Counted from the first letter of the stretch, positions 35,470-48,228 are shown. The stretch: DNA of 64,000 nucleotides from Hydractinia symbiolongicarpus (GCF_029227915.1 NC_079875.1:17105001-17169000); one strand, 5' to 3'. Notes: a model not told the origin generated them from the sequence alone. Numbers and translations are program-made.

Positions 35470-35640
35470 TTACTTGTTTTTGAATTCAGAAACCCGACCC
35501 TTTAGTTTTTCAATCAGTTCCTTATCTTGTTTATTCATTCCCACTAAGGCCAGTGCCAATAACGACATAGAGACTCCAGCGCTGATAAAAAATACACTCA
35601 ACATATCATTAATTATTTCCAATGATGATTTGCTACTCAT
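35470..35640 (-). CDS. Small one-pass membrane protein, 56 aa
   Basis: From ATG 35640 to TAA at 35470 the minus strand encodes 56 residues. A short polar N-terminus leads into a hydrophobic span of about 22 residues (MLSVFFISAGVSMSLLALAL, about residues 13-34), followed by a charged helix-prone tail (NKQDKELIEKLKGRVSEFKN). It lies between the two repeat-protein genes, same strand. Layout recalls small virus membrane proteins, but no homologue is recognised. The conserved charge pattern and A/T-rich leader favour a real gene. Confidence 0.45.
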   Translation of the reverse strand: MSSKSSLEIINDMLSVFFISAGVSMSLLALALVGMNKQDKELIEKLKGRVSEFKNK

Positions 35641-35664
35641 ATTTATTTAATAATATTTCTTTGA

Positions 35665-36300
35665 TCAATACATTTGAGGCTTCCATAATTTTGAAATCTC
35701 TTGCTTGTCGTCCTCCGGCATGCACCAATTCCAATATGGGACTGGATGCCATGCCAATGGAAGCAGCTCTTTCCTAACTATAGCCTTTTGTGCCTTCCGC
35801 AGCCGATAGACATCGAGTAATTCAAACTCAACCCCAACGTTCCTACACATATCCAGAGTAATAAACCAATCCGGGACCCATTCTGGCTTGAGCATATAGG
35901 GATCCACTTCCACGGCTCTCGTGCACGATTCTTGAGTCATGAGATGTTCTGGCACACATGCTATATTAGAGGAATCCTCTTCAACGGCTCTGGTGCATAT
36001 GTCATGCGTCTTTAATTGATTAGGAATATGAATGAGTAGGCTGGGATCATCCTCAACAAACATGACGCACATTTCCAGAGTCTTGCATTGATCTGGAACA
36101 TGAACGATCATATAGTGATCCAATTCAACCACATTGTTGCACATTTCTTGGGTCTTGAAATGTTCCAGGACCTACTCAATTATATAAATATTCGCTTCAA
36201 CTGCTTTGTTACAAATTTCCTGAGTCTTTAATTGATCCTGAACATACCTGATCAGCCAGGGATAATCCTTGATGAATTGTGTAATTGTATTTATAAAAAA
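35665..36300 (-). pseudogene. VPDxxKTxEMC tandem-repeat protein B (DUF4116-like), one in-frame stop
   Basis: Minus-strand repeats begin near 36300 (ITQFIKDYPWLIRYV, DQLKTQEICNKAVEANIY), meet a TAG in frame near 36173, and continue open from 36144 to 35665. At least six VPDxxKTxEMC-type units are followed by a distinct tail: RLRKAQKAIVRKELLPLAW, HPVPYWNWCMPEDDKQE. The WHP...WCMPEDxK tail appears to mark the true C-terminus and is missing from repeat protein A. If the stop is genuine the gene is broken; if read through it would be about 210 residues. Confidence 0.55.
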
Positions 36301-36351
36301 ACTCTTAAAAATTTTTTAATAAGTAAATCTTGATATGGACAGAAATTGACA

Positions 36352-36774
36352 TCTTGCGCATGATGATGTCACACTCAGTCAAATACTGGTGAAGGTTTTG
36401 CGCATGCGCAGATGTTTGTTGGATGACGTTGGATGATGTCGGATTATTTCGGATTTAGCGGGTTTTCAGAATTTAGTTGGTGCATGCACAGATGGGGGTG
36501 GGGGGTCAGGGGGAGAGATATTTTAGAAAAGTCAGGCGTACAAAGAGTGCTTTTTAGTGATATATTTACACTGTTAACAGTTTGATTGAGGTTCTGGCAG
36601 AACATAGAAATATATATCTCCGCTCGTTAGTGCTCGAAAAACAACACTAATGAGCAATAATGAGCACTAAAGAGCGTTGAGACTAATTCTCACTTATAAA
36701 AAAACCCACAAAATATCGTTCGTTAGTGCTCGTTAGGGCTCTTTGTACTTTTTAGTGCCTGGTGAGAACCAAGC
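36352..36774 (-). repeat. Right terminal inverted repeat
   Basis: The complement of this segment aligns with 31819-32358 from GCTTGGTTCTCACC through AATATATATCTC, CAATCAAACTGTTAACAGT, TAGTGATATATTT and the GCGCATGCGCA region. Two stretches (a C-rich/G-rich expansion at about 36492-36516 and the GAGCAC-rich middle) are private to it. Confidence 0.8.
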
Positions 36775-37195
36775 TTTAGGCAATCAGCTTATTTCATTTT
36801 GTGAGAATTGTGAGAAGTGTGTTTACTTTCTGTATAACAATGTACGCAATTTTATGAAATAGAAATTTCAAGTAGAAATTTTTTTGTTGTTTGTGTCCAT
36901 TCCATTGCATGAAAAATTTTCTTAAAGTGGAAAATAATTGTTAAATAATTGTCAAATTTCACTTTAAATGGACCATTTTTTTAATACACAGTGTCATTTT
37001 AAGGTGCGAGTGGGTTGATTTTACCTGCGCCTGCATGAATATTATTGAAATACATAGATTCCTGAGAGACGCTAGAGTTCCCCTTCTCCAAATTTTATTA
37101 TATTCTTTTTCTTGAATAAATTCGTCAATGTAAGTAAATATTTGATAAATTTTTGCAAATACGGTCCCCACAAATATATATATTTGTAGGATTAA
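36775..37195. other. Flank of the TIR element, no gene seen
   Basis: The probable target duplication TTTAG is at 36775-36779. The rest is AT-rich without recognisable coding content. Confidence 0.4.
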
Positions 37196-37993
37196 TTAAG
37201 AATTAATTAAGAAAACAAACGGAGAGAGATTGTCGTGTTCCAGTTCCATTTTGGATTCTACTATTATATTGTCGTTTCTTCTCCACATTGTTTTTTGTTG
37301 GTCATTCATCACCTCTTTGATGTGTTGCAATTTTTCATCGTAAACCTCTCTTCCTACTTTTTTAATTTTACTCTTTTTTGAATTTAAATCCTGACTAACG
37401 AAAACAGCGCCAGGAGTTCTCTGATGTACCAAATAAAACTAGATGCAGCATTCTCATTGCATGCCACAATATTCAAAATCTTAATTCCTTATCCACTCAA
37501 TCTGAGTGGAAGAGCCAACAACCTCGATCAATGTCCGAACAAAGATGACCACCGGTGATAGCTGGTATAAATTCATCTCGCAAAACATTCTTAACAGGTT
37601 AGAGATAACCTTCCATATCAGCCACTAGCTAGGATTAGTATAAGACGACGTGGAATACGTAACTTGGATTTTTGTTCCACCAAACATCTCCTTCGCAACT
37701 TTTAGATATTCTTCTTTCACAATGAGGAGACATTTACCAGGGTGCAGATGGTTCCCATACTTTGGACCACTTTCTATTATCCTCAACCATCACAAATTTA
37801 ACTGCTCCAACCTTTCCACACCAGTCATATCATCTATAAACGCCACCATTTGTGTCCCATTGTCTAACCCAATCAATATATTCAATAAAGGAACAATTCC
37901 ACTTGCATAAGTAGCCATTGCATTTCGGTAGTTCTTGTGTAGTTCTTGCTTTCGATCAAATTTCTTTTCCCCTAATGATAAAAAAAACAACAA
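37196..37993 (-). pseudogene. Reverse-transcriptase-like retroelement fragment
   Basis: The minus strand shows, in shifting frames: NYRNAMATYASGIVPLLNIL, QMVAFIDDMTG (an A-x-x-DD-like catalytic box), GKCLLIVKEEYLKVAKEMFG, VLRDEFIPAITGGHLCSD, VSQDLNSKKSK and LQHIKEVMNDQQK. The same order (F-x-DD, KxxxIVKEExLxxAxxxFxxT, FIPAITG) is found in a reverse-transcriptase-family protein very common in cnidarian and sponge genomes, recalled from memory; its retroelement class is uncertain. A stretch between the VKEE block and FIPAITG is deleted, and stops are frequent. Confidence 0.55.
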
Positions 37994-40897
37994 ACAGGCA
38001 CGTTTTAGCTATTGTAAATGAAAGTATGCAACGTTGGATATATGTGCTACATATTGTGTAACAAAAACTTTACGATTAATCGAGTTAAGGGCGTTATCAG
38101 CATGAATAACACCGCTTCAGTACCATCATATTGAAATATAACGTGCCATAAAAGAAGGTCTAGACCCACCTTTGTTTAAGCAGGTGTGCTAATTGGAGTT
38201 AATTTTCTAACATCTAATGGAAACGTGGATGACTATTAGCGTAAGTGTTTTTACTCCGATAAGTGCGCAGGCTAAATATATTTTTTCTTCATATTTTAAC
38301 GCGAATTAGCGTGAAAACGCGTTTGTATAAAAAATATTGAGCATACTTTGTGTGCAACTGCAATCTCGGGAAGCATTATTCTTCAAAACAAAAAAGTTTA
38401 TCTTTAAAAGATTATGTTTTAACTTTTGCTAGAAATGTTAAAATTCTGTGCTTTTACACAAAAACCACAAACCACAAATCTTAACCCCTTTCTATGTTGA
38501 TTTTGATCCTATAAAAATGTCCTCTTCGATATTGTGATACGGCTTTCTTGTGTCGACAAGCCAGTGTTACTCTCTCTTTCTTTAAGCTCTTTATTAACGA
38601 AAACAACCAATATAGAAAGTGTTGCGGAGCGGGGTGAAGGGTCTTCTAGATTCGCAAGCGAAAATTTTTAGATACCCCTTTCGGTTGAATCGTATAAAAC
38701 ACAAAGTTTCCACGTGCTTCATGGTAATCGATGGTTTACTTTGATGAAACATATCCTGGGGCTTTCTGCATTAACAGTACCGCAATGTGTTCTGAATGCA
38801 ATATTGTATGGGTCAGTGACATGTTTTGTCTAGAATCTGATGTATCCGAAAATGCTAAAAAAGGTTAAACGGAACAAGAATGGTGTCCGGCATGAGTGTG
38901 CAGTTTGGGTCAAGTTACAAAAAACGGAAAAAATTTCTTTATCAGGAATTATTTTCTGGTTTAGAAATCATAAGATTTCCAGATCAGGAATTTTTTTTCA
39001 ATTTTCTGAAATTTATTCTGATTGAACCCAAAAATGAATGATATATACATATTTAAAGATCTTTAGTAGGTGTTGATAATTCCACGAGAACTGCCTGTTA
39101 GAATGTATATAAATGCCTCTTTCAAAACGAATGTAGACGAAAGTTTCCTGATATAATATATAGTAAAATAATTTCTGTTTCTATAACTTCAGCTGCACTG
39201 GTGTATGCTCAGGGGCAGGGTTAAAAAAGTAGATTTCCACATCAACCTTTATATATAAAACATTTATCGTCAACAGGAGAAGGAACGTACTATCTGCAAA
39301 ATATGCAGCTATAGCTATGTTCTTTTGCTGACTTTGCTAAGCTTTTTGGTTTTTGGTATAAAATTGTCAGAGACAAGAAATTTTGTGGATGATTATAGCT
39401 AGAACAAGCTATGTGATGGGACATTCCTATAGAGTAGAAGTATCTCACTCAAAAAATAGCTAATTTTATGCTAGCCACGTTGGTAGTTTCATCCCAGTTA
39501 AGTAGTTAAATTTTATGCTAGCTATGTTATCTGTCTAAAATAACTTTTCAAGCTAGTATGTAGCTAGCTAGCTAATTTTATGCTACATTCAAGTTTAAAT
39601 TTCCAAGGACATACATATTGTGTGGAGACGGATGTAACTACCAAGCATAAGCGATAATTAGGAATGTGATGGACAGTCCTTATTAGAGCAGAATTATGTC
39701 ACTAACTGTGGGAGAATGTGGAACAGCTAGCTACCTCGAAAATCTGTCATAAAAAATTCTCTTATGATGCTAGCATAAGAGCATACTGTTGTGCTAGCTA
39801 GCTTTAGGTGTAAGTAAGGCTAAATAAGGGGTTCATAGCATGTAAAAATAGTGATATAATAGGTACAAAACCTCGTCAATGGTTACTTTGGAGTGGGAAA
39901 TAAACTTTCAAAATAAAAACGTCTCTTTTTATTCTATGTTTTTTAGGCATCTGGATGGTCACAAACTAATACGCTAGAGACTAATTATTCACAGTTATAA
40001 TAATAACAAAAATATTGGACTGAGATGATGAACTCCATTTATATAGTCTACCTTATATATATGTTCCCCGTATAAACAGGCTGGTTAAAGAATGTAAGAG
40101 CAGTTGGAATAATTATCGATTAAGAACTACACAAAATTTGAGTCTCATCCAACTCAATGGTCAATGAGAATGGTCCTGAAATGAAGCTTCAAACAAATAA
40201 TGATGTCCAAGTCTTAGTCATAGACATTCTATCGACAGAAGTCAAAATGTAGTATATTGAGGAAATGTTGAGCCTTTAGAAAATGATGAAAGTCATGGAA
40301 TAACTTTCTACAAAACCTTATTCGGTTTCTACATGATCTTGACGGGAAAATGTTCTACAGTACGTACATTATCACTTTAATAGTTCTTTCATAAATAAAC
40401 ATATTCCCATAACTCTAATGGTAAATTGATAAGCTTGTATACAGCAGGCCAAATGAAGAATAGAACACACTGTTACCATAAGATTAAATAAAAATATAAC
40501 AAAATATAAAAAACTGCAAATAAAAAGATGCAGAACAAAACCTTGTACACCTGGTTGAAAATTACCCACAGTTCAAACCTGTGAGACGCGAAATCTGTGG
40601 TCGTTAAGACAGGTTTAAAAGCTATGAAATGGTGAAAGTAACACTGTCTTTAATGAAAATAATCATCAACGACTTATCAATCAGCTGATTGATAGCGCGC
40701 ACAGTGAGGCAATTGAAATACATTTACATCAAGTACGGTAATAATACTTAAACTGGTGGTGACGGAAAACTGCTAGCTGGAATTGACGGTGATCCAGTTA
40801 TTAACAACAGCATATCACACAACTTTCTTGATAGTCAACATATTGGTTATTAAGTAAAAAATATTGGTTATTGTTAATCCCGTGATGTTGTCTTTTA
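37994..40897. other. No recognisable gene
   Basis: About 2.9 kb with no domain in any frame. Short AGCTAGCTAGC-type runs occur near 39560-39575 and 39795-39805. The ORF at 38840-39025 has a low-complexity SRSGIFFxF duplication only. Confidence 0.5.
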
Positions 40898-40964
40898 TCT
40901 ACATTATAATACCCGTATACGTCCGTCCGTCCGTCCGTGGGTTTTTCTACGGGTTAACGACTAG
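40898..40964 (+). mobile_element. 67-bp minimal Helitron-like element
   Basis: TCTACATTATAATACCCGTA follows A and leads into GTCCGTCCGTCC. Immediately after come the terminal hairpin CCGTGGG-TTTTT-CTACGGG, TTAACGA and CTAG at 40961-40964, then T. Both termini are present with almost nothing between. Confidence 0.65.
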
Positions 40965-43900
40965 TTTTATAAATTTTACGCGCTATTAATGGGGTAGACA
41001 TGCGAAGAATTTCATAAAGAACGCACGTGTTTTTAATTTCGTTCTTTAATGTCAAAGTCCAGAAAGTCAAGTAACTTTCGCGCCATAAATAATGACACTG
41101 TAAGTCTTCTGAGTACTTTCATAGAACTCATTATTTTTAATAGCCATACCTGTTGCATTGTCGCGAATATCAACGACGATGGAGAGTGTATATAGAAAGC
41201 GATGTTGTCATGTTACAGTGTAGAGAAAAAAATACATATGGCTAGAGAACACATGCGTTATGATTAAATTCTTTGATAAATTAGTGAAGTTAAAGGTACT
41301 AAAGCTCTCCTGCTGTTACCAAGTAAAATGTGCTTCACTTGGTAAAAAGTAATGAACTTTTTAAAGTACAAGCAAAGATCTTTTTCAAATTTTTTATAAG
41401 ATTAGCACACTTGTAAAAAAATATTAAATTCTCTAAAAAAACATGCAATATCTATGCAATAAAACTTTTTTGCCTTGTAGCCCAGGGTTGATCCTCGTTT
41501 TCGCTTCATAGATTCAAACAGGTAGTTGTACCGCAGTTCATCTCATGAGCGTTTAATGGTCGCGTCATTTTTTTCTACAAAACTATAAAAATATGTTAAA
41601 ACTAGTGGTGAGGTTTTAGTTTTCAACCACACAAGACACTGCATGCTACATAGAAGGCTGAGGAATCTGGTAAACATGTGTGGATTTCATCAATGGCGTT
41701 CTCTTGTACTTAAAATTAATGACACTCAACGCAGCATCAAAATGTGCTGGAGAAACAACCAGCTTGTACAGATAATAACAAACATGCAGTGCAAATGTGT
41801 GGAAATGATTGGACTTTTAACATTTCTCTTTTTTGTCTTTTTCTTTGCAATATCTATTTCCCTGAGCATACAGAACGTCAACCGTTGCGATTAGTAAGGA
41901 TGAGTGTGAAAACTGCAAGGGTTTTCTTTTTCATTTATTGACTTGAGCTGGAGTTGAGCAAAGTATTCAACTCATTTTAAACATGTCATTTAACTGGTTA
42001 AAGGAACCATAAAGTCTTTTACTCTCGAAGTAACATCCCAATATTGGTGTTTTTACACATTTTTTTAAGTCCCCTTTTTATTCTATTGTTATCCTATTGT
42101 CCATTGTTTTTTTCGGTACGAGAGGCAAGCGAGGCTTTTTGTTTTGTCTTAAATTTCTTATGAAAGTGTTGTTAGCAACTGCTTTTTTGTTCTTTAAAAT
42201 ATGTCACAGAAAAATATTAACAGAGTCATCTGAGAAAATTATCAGATATTGGACAAAGAAATACTCAAGATAGATAGAAGTTCTCCATACCAACTTTTGT
42301 TAAGAAACCTTTACTAAAGCTGCAAGAGACGAAGAAAGATGTCCTAAGATATTAAAAGTTTGCAAGATTGAGTTTTCTGATTTATTTGCATCAGGTTGTG
42401 ATTACACAATTATTTTTATCTCCCACAATGTGTAATACTTAAAAGCAGATTAGTTGGCACCACTATGTAATCGCGCGACAACGCGACGTAATTAAGATGT
42501 TACCATGTAATTACCGCGTTGGTACTGCGTGTGTGGTGTTTAATTTTTATTGATGGTGAAGCCATATATTTCCAAATTTTTTTTAAAAAATTAGTTTTAA
42601 TAGCGTATCCTAAAAGAGCAGTAAGAGATTCTTTGTTTGAAATTATTCATTTTTATTCAACCATATGTAAATCCAAAGCTATCCGCCAATCTTCAGTTGA
42701 GATTTCCTTACTTATTGGTACGCTGTTATGCCATGGAAACAAGTTTAGTGCATATGGAAACATGTTGAGAATACCTTTAGAGTTTAGTTAAAGATCCGGA
42801 GGAACATTATAGGAATTCCTGGATTTGTTAAACCATGTTAAAACTGATTTCTTAAACTTCGGTTTTGTTAAGTTTTTTATGCAATCACATTTGTCCATAT
42901 TTTATGATGTTTTAAAGAAACGCATTAAAAGCCCGAATATTTTTTCTTTTTCTTTTTGTTAGTGCATGCGCACAGACAATTTTGTGAAAATGCGCATGCG
43001 TTTAAAAACGAAATTTATGAGCTTTATATATGGTGGAAATTGCAGCCAAATAAAAAAAGAAGGTTTAAGTAAGAAGTAGTTTAAATTTGTAAAAACACCG
43101 TGTAAAAACAGATCATTTATTTCGATATCACCCAGGTGTGTTGCTACAACTGTGTTTAATTGCAAGTTATAACATAATAGACTGTCAAAAGATGCGCGGA
43201 TGACAGTTAATCAAAATAAGTTTAGGCTCGTATTATAATGATTAGGAGTTATGTTTAAAAGGGCGCGCCTATTATAGAGCGCAAATTTATCCATAACTGT
43301 TCTCCTCCACATGTCCTTTTTTATGTATTCACCTATTTAATAGCGAATCTGGAAAATTGGAAATGGCTGTTTGACCATGTTAACGTAACTTTAGGTTAAA
43401 ATTTAGTCTTAGTGACTCATTTTAAGCACTTTCAAATTCTCATTCAATCCCTCAACACTTAGATGATAGATCACGTGGTTCTACATTCAAAAATCGGACA
43501 AGAGTAGCCCCACGTTGGAGCGCCATAAGGACTGGGTTGTTAGGAAAAGTGCTCTCTATGTTTGCAGAGAATGAATTGGTATACTCGACAGTATCACATG
43601 TAAAACATCTATGTCACTTGCTGACCCGCTTTTATAAACTAACCCTTATATTGCGCTCTACATCTTGCAATTCCTATAAATAATTTATTCAGCACAGACG
43701 TTAAGCTAACAGTGGAATGTGCGGTTAAAAACACTTGAGCAAAGCAATTATTAACCGTTTAGACCGTCTGTGTGGGTTTCCTTGATTTGGACCTGATTCA
43801 CAAAATCACAACGTTACAGGAAACTTCACCAAGAACAACAACAATAACAACAATAAGAAAATATTTAAGTAATTAGTAATAAGATATTTCGATGCACTAT

Positions 43901-46900
43901 AAAACATTTTTTTGGCCACTGAGATTCTAATTACAGACACATAATGCTACCTATTCTCTCTCTCATAGTGTTGTCAATTTACTTTTTATTAGATACCATC
44001 TACAAATATCCTCCTACAATCTCCCACACGACTTATATGATAAATTTGATTTGTTGCAATTCCATCTGATTAATATTCAGCAAGTTTCCAGTAAAAGCAA
44101 TGCTGAGGAAATCTAAAGAGACGGAATTATTTTGACTTGTTTTGAAGGGAGATGCAAGACATATGTTAAATGAATGATAACGAGGATGCAGTAGCATAAG
44201 TTATCCGGAGAGGTGCAGTAACATTCCTGTTTTTTTTATCCAGTCCGTATGGACAAGAAACAAAAGCGACATAATTGTGATCATTACTTTTATTTAAATT
44301 GCATTCTCACTGATCTAAAGTTGATTTCGTACCTTGTTAGCACGTTAAGTGATTTTGAGATTTATTGCAATTTATGAAGACACCTATCACGTAAATGATC
44401 GATTAATCTCCTTACCGACCATTATGATGTCTAGCTGCTTTTCTTTTTTTAGATCCACACACCTTTTTAAATTTGTCTTAAAACATGTATATGTTCTTAT
44501 AAAAGCTTAGTAACGAGATCCAATGCAAAGGTTCTTGTAATATCTACACGAAAATCTTTTGTAAGTTGTCAGAGAACTTCGCAAGTATTCTTTTTTTATT
44601 GTCGTTTTTTTTTTCTTTCCAGAACTAACTATGGTGCATGTACAAGTTTACGTCAACGTTTGATTAAATTTGGGTGTCTACATTTTGTTCAAGAAGTGCC
44701 AACATCCAACTAATAAACGTTTGGTCTATCTTCTAGCGTGGTGCTATAAACATAAACCTTTTCTAGCACCTATTGTACTTCCTATTAGCTACCTACTGCT
44801 ACCACCACAACGACTGTAACGGAAGTCTGTAGGCAGACTTTCGGAAATGATACCGGATAAGAAGACCATACCCATTTTAACTGCAGTCATGCATATACGC
44901 ACAAAAATTTGTTTTGCTCTGTTGAGATCCGCTTTAATATGTTTAAGAGGTTCGAGAAGTTTGTATAAACAGTTTGATGTTGGAGATGATATTGTAGTTG
45001 ATCGTGAAAGTTGAACTGTTAAATCGTTAGTTAGGAGTTTGTTGTGCTGTGTGGTTACTTAGTCCCGCGTGGTCCTATAATGTTTTAGTTGTAGTTGTAA
45101 AATTGTGTGTAGTTTGTTAAAATATATAACTTTATATAAAAATAGTCTGTAGGCAGGTTCCTGTGGTGTTGTTATGTGGTAAGAATTGTGTAGGGTGTGT
45201 AAGACAATTTGGCGAGCAGGAAATTTTGTAACTACAGTCAAGTCCTTACCCTTTGATGTTAAAATTGATGGAGATTTTTGGATATTTGTTTTTAAAAATT
45301 TTAAGTTTGCTTAATTTGTTTTGTTATTTCAAAATTCTGAAATATGTTAGGTCCGACAACTTAAGTAGTAGCGGTCCATACTGTCTATAAAGTGAACAGT
45401 CAGCCTTAATTTGCCAAATTGTCACCAATCAAGATGATTCGAAATCTTACATTGTTTGCGACATCTCGAGTGTGCACACACCAGCTAAAATGAAGATTCA
45501 TACTGTGCACTTTCTTTGCTTGGTAGCTGCCGGCGACCAAATATGAAAATTATTAAAGTTATTAACCTCTGTTCCTCGAAAGTATCGTTAAAAAAACTGG
45601 CAGACTTTGTAGCAGTGATTAATCAAAATTGACATTTGCCAACCGAGAAGATATTTTTGTACCAAATAAATCGACCTTTTCAACGTAATGGCATTCCATT
45701 GTCTGACATTTGTTTGGCCGAGCATTGAAGTCACAAACTCTTCTAATTAACTGTCGCATCGCGTATATTTTATTTTGCTAGTAGATAAAAATGAAGAAAA
45801 AATAATAGAAAAGAAAGGGTGTAAAATAGTAAACAAAGGAGGAAATAAAGTTGGAATTGGTGCAAAAAGTATGTTCACGTTTAAACGAGAAAATAATCCA
45901 GAAATCAAATAAAAGGAAGTTCGAATAGATGGCAAAGCACACCATGATTTAAACATTATATTTCTTAAAAAAGTATAAAAAACTCAGAATATATGCTTAG
46001 AACCACTCACCACTTTAAAATTAATGTTTTAATCGCTTGATAATTTTTTTGTTTCTTGCTGAAGTGTTTCTTATTGAAATTGAAGAATTCAAATCATTGC
46101 CCTCTTTTTTACTGTTAGAACAAAAGCTACAAGATAACAAAAGAAATAAAAGTTTAATAATATTTTTTATGACGTCGAAAGAGAGGGAAGGTGGTACTTG
46201 GTCTTTCACTTCCCATCCCCACTTCAACCCCTACTCCACGACCATAATTTTCGCCAGGTTTCCTCAAATAGAGTCAAACTTAACACGGTTCATCAGATGG
46301 AAGAATTGTAAAAATATCTAGACTTTAATTTTCTACTAGACGATTTTTAGAAAGGTCGCGTCTAAAAAATAAAGATATTTTGTCTAATAGAAACAGTTTC
46401 TAGTAATTCATTTTAACGTGGTATGTTCTATTTTTTTTGAACAGTTTCTATCTAGCATGCGCAATATAACAAGTTTATTAAAAATAAGTTTTTGATATGG
46501 TCGCGTCGAAACATGCCGAAACGTGTATGTCACCTGTTTTCATTAAACGATATCGTCTTAAAAACTACCCGATAAATCTGATGTTACTTTTGTAATCGGA
46601 ACGGAATGTTATATATCCGATAGATAATCTCTGCCGAAACAACACATGGTAAATGAAGACAAAACCTCTATCTGATATGCTTTTGAAGTGGAAACGAGAT
46701 TGTATATTGCCGTACTGTAAAGGGGTCCATCTCAAAAGAAAATGACGCAGTTTTTATTTTCCAATTACTTTTTAAACAATGAGATCTTTATATATGTGAG
46801 CAGTAGTAGCACAATGAACCATTTAGCACTACTGGTAAGGGTTTTTAAAAGGACAAATATTACGTTTACACTATTGCAACTTACCACAACTACAGTCAAA

Positions 46901-47200
46901 CAACTTACGCAGGTATCCTAATTTTTTTCCAGTTTATTGTTAGACTTAACAAACAAAAATTAAAATAAACAAATCATCTGGCAACAGTCGCATGCAAGGG
47001 TTGTACAATTCGGGATAAAAACTGATCCAACATTTTCTTTAAGTGGGTGTCTCCCCTTGTTGTTTTTTTTTTATCGTAAGCTATTTTTGTACGATTATCA
47101 AAATATATATTTTCCTCCCACATATAACACCTCCCATTTCTAAATGGATAAATTATCTAGTTTACTAGGTAGTATAATATTTTATTAATTGGACAGGACA
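40965..47200. other. Gene-poor 6 kb stretch
   Basis: No domain, repeat family or RNA gene was recognised. Open frames at 41643-41941 and 46037-46321 lack motifs or conserved features. Near 42960-43010 GTGCATGCGCAC and GCGCATGCG motifs form a small inverted pair. Confidence 0.45.
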
Positions 47201-47449
47201 TCGTTCGTTCGTTCGTTCGTTCGTTCGTTCGTTCGTTCGTTCGTTCGTTCGTTCGTTCGTTCGTTCGTTCGTTCGTTCGTTCGTTCGTTCGTTCGTTCGT
47301 TCGTTCGTTCGTTCGTTCGTTCGTTCGTTCGTTCGTTCGTTCGTTCGTTCGTTCGTTCGTTCGTTCGTTCGTTCGTTCGTTCGTTCGTTCGTTCGTTCGT
47401 TCGTTCGTTCGTTCGTTCGTTCGTTCGTTCGTTCGTTCGTTCGTTCGTT
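47201..47449. repeat. (TTCG)n microsatellite, about 62 units
   Basis: A perfect tetranucleotide repeat of about 250 bp. Because 4 and 3 share no factor, it reads open in several frames (FVRS on plus, NERT on minus); these frames are artefacts. It is CpG-rich inside an AT-rich genome. Confidence 0.95.
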
Positions 47450-48228
47450 TTTTATTTGTTTATTTATTACTTTGTTTGACTGTTGGGGTACATAATAAAA
47501 TTTTATTGAGCACTTTGCATGGTTTTGTTTTCCTTCCAATTCTTCCTGATAATACCTCAATTTACGTCAATTGTGGAAATCACATTTTTATGTGATATAT
47601 CACTTAATGTATGATGTGGGCGTTTCCATTAACCATTCACAAGCGATGTATCATCTCAGTCTAATGTAGCCCCCGTGCGTCAAGTTAGCAACGAAGCAAA
47701 AATATTGCAGCCAAAACTTATATACCGTTTGATTTGGAAACGTGTCTTCTATTTTCTGTTTTTGGCAATTGTTTTCTTGAGAATTACATTGCTTAAGCCG
47801 ACTCTCAGTTTTCCTACCTAGAGTGTTGATAAAAAAGAGAAATTCAATTTAATTTCTTATTTTTTTTAGATGACATATTTAAATTGCTTATAGCGTTATC
47901 AACTGCTCCATATATTAAGATTCCGGAAATCTCTATAATTAAATATATGGATTGAGTTGACGATGTCCTTAAACATTGCAGCAAAAATGGTTATTAAAAA
48001 GTATTATAACCTTGATGTAACATGTGAGCACAAAGTGAATTGTGTGGTCCGTTGTTTATTTGCAAACAGTTTCTAGAAGGTTTATTTTAAGCACTAATGA
48101 CCTGCACACCACAAAATATTTCGTGAGCACTAAAGCACTCATAAAAACGTAGGTGACAAGGCATAACTTGGATTGTGATTGCATACCCCACTGTAACCAC
48201 TAATTAGTCCATAATTGCCATCTTACTG
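47450..48228. other. Upstream region of the secreted-protein gene
   Basis: No gene was recognised. 48060-48150 has GAGCACTAAAGCACTC-like motifs faintly resembling those in the TIR element, too short to call. Confidence 0.35.

Larger units (their letters stand above)
31819..36774. mobile_element. ~5-kb virus-like TIR element (Polinton-like?) with PolB and VPD-repeat genes
   Basis: Long inverted repeats bound the element: the left end opens GCTTGGTTCTCACC at 31819 and the right end closes with its complement at 36774. TTTAG lies directly outside both ends (31814-31818, 36775-36779), a probable target duplication; a shared TTTAGGC makes 5-7 bp possible. Inside are a truncated family-B polymerase gene on plus and four frames on minus, the two groups converging near 34.1 kb. 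Long terminal repeats plus a virus-type PolB fit Polinton/Maverick or adintovirus-like elements. However, no integrase, packaging ATPase, protease or capsid gene is visible, and the polymerase lacks its palm, so it is read as an internally deleted derivative. Exact family unresolved. Confidence 0.65.

Noticed and set aside
35025-35650. Plus-strand frames over the repeat-protein genes
   Set aside because: Shadows of minus-strand repeats; hydrophobic composition comes from A/T-rich leaders.
38500-38860. Possible small nuclear or spliced-leader RNA gene
   Set aside because: No match to remembered U1, U2, U4, U5 or U6 cores and no clear Sm site with flanking stems.
47165-47560. FVRS and NERT repeat proteins
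   Set aside because: Direct consequence of a 4-bp repeat read in triplets; no start context, flanking domain or splice signal.
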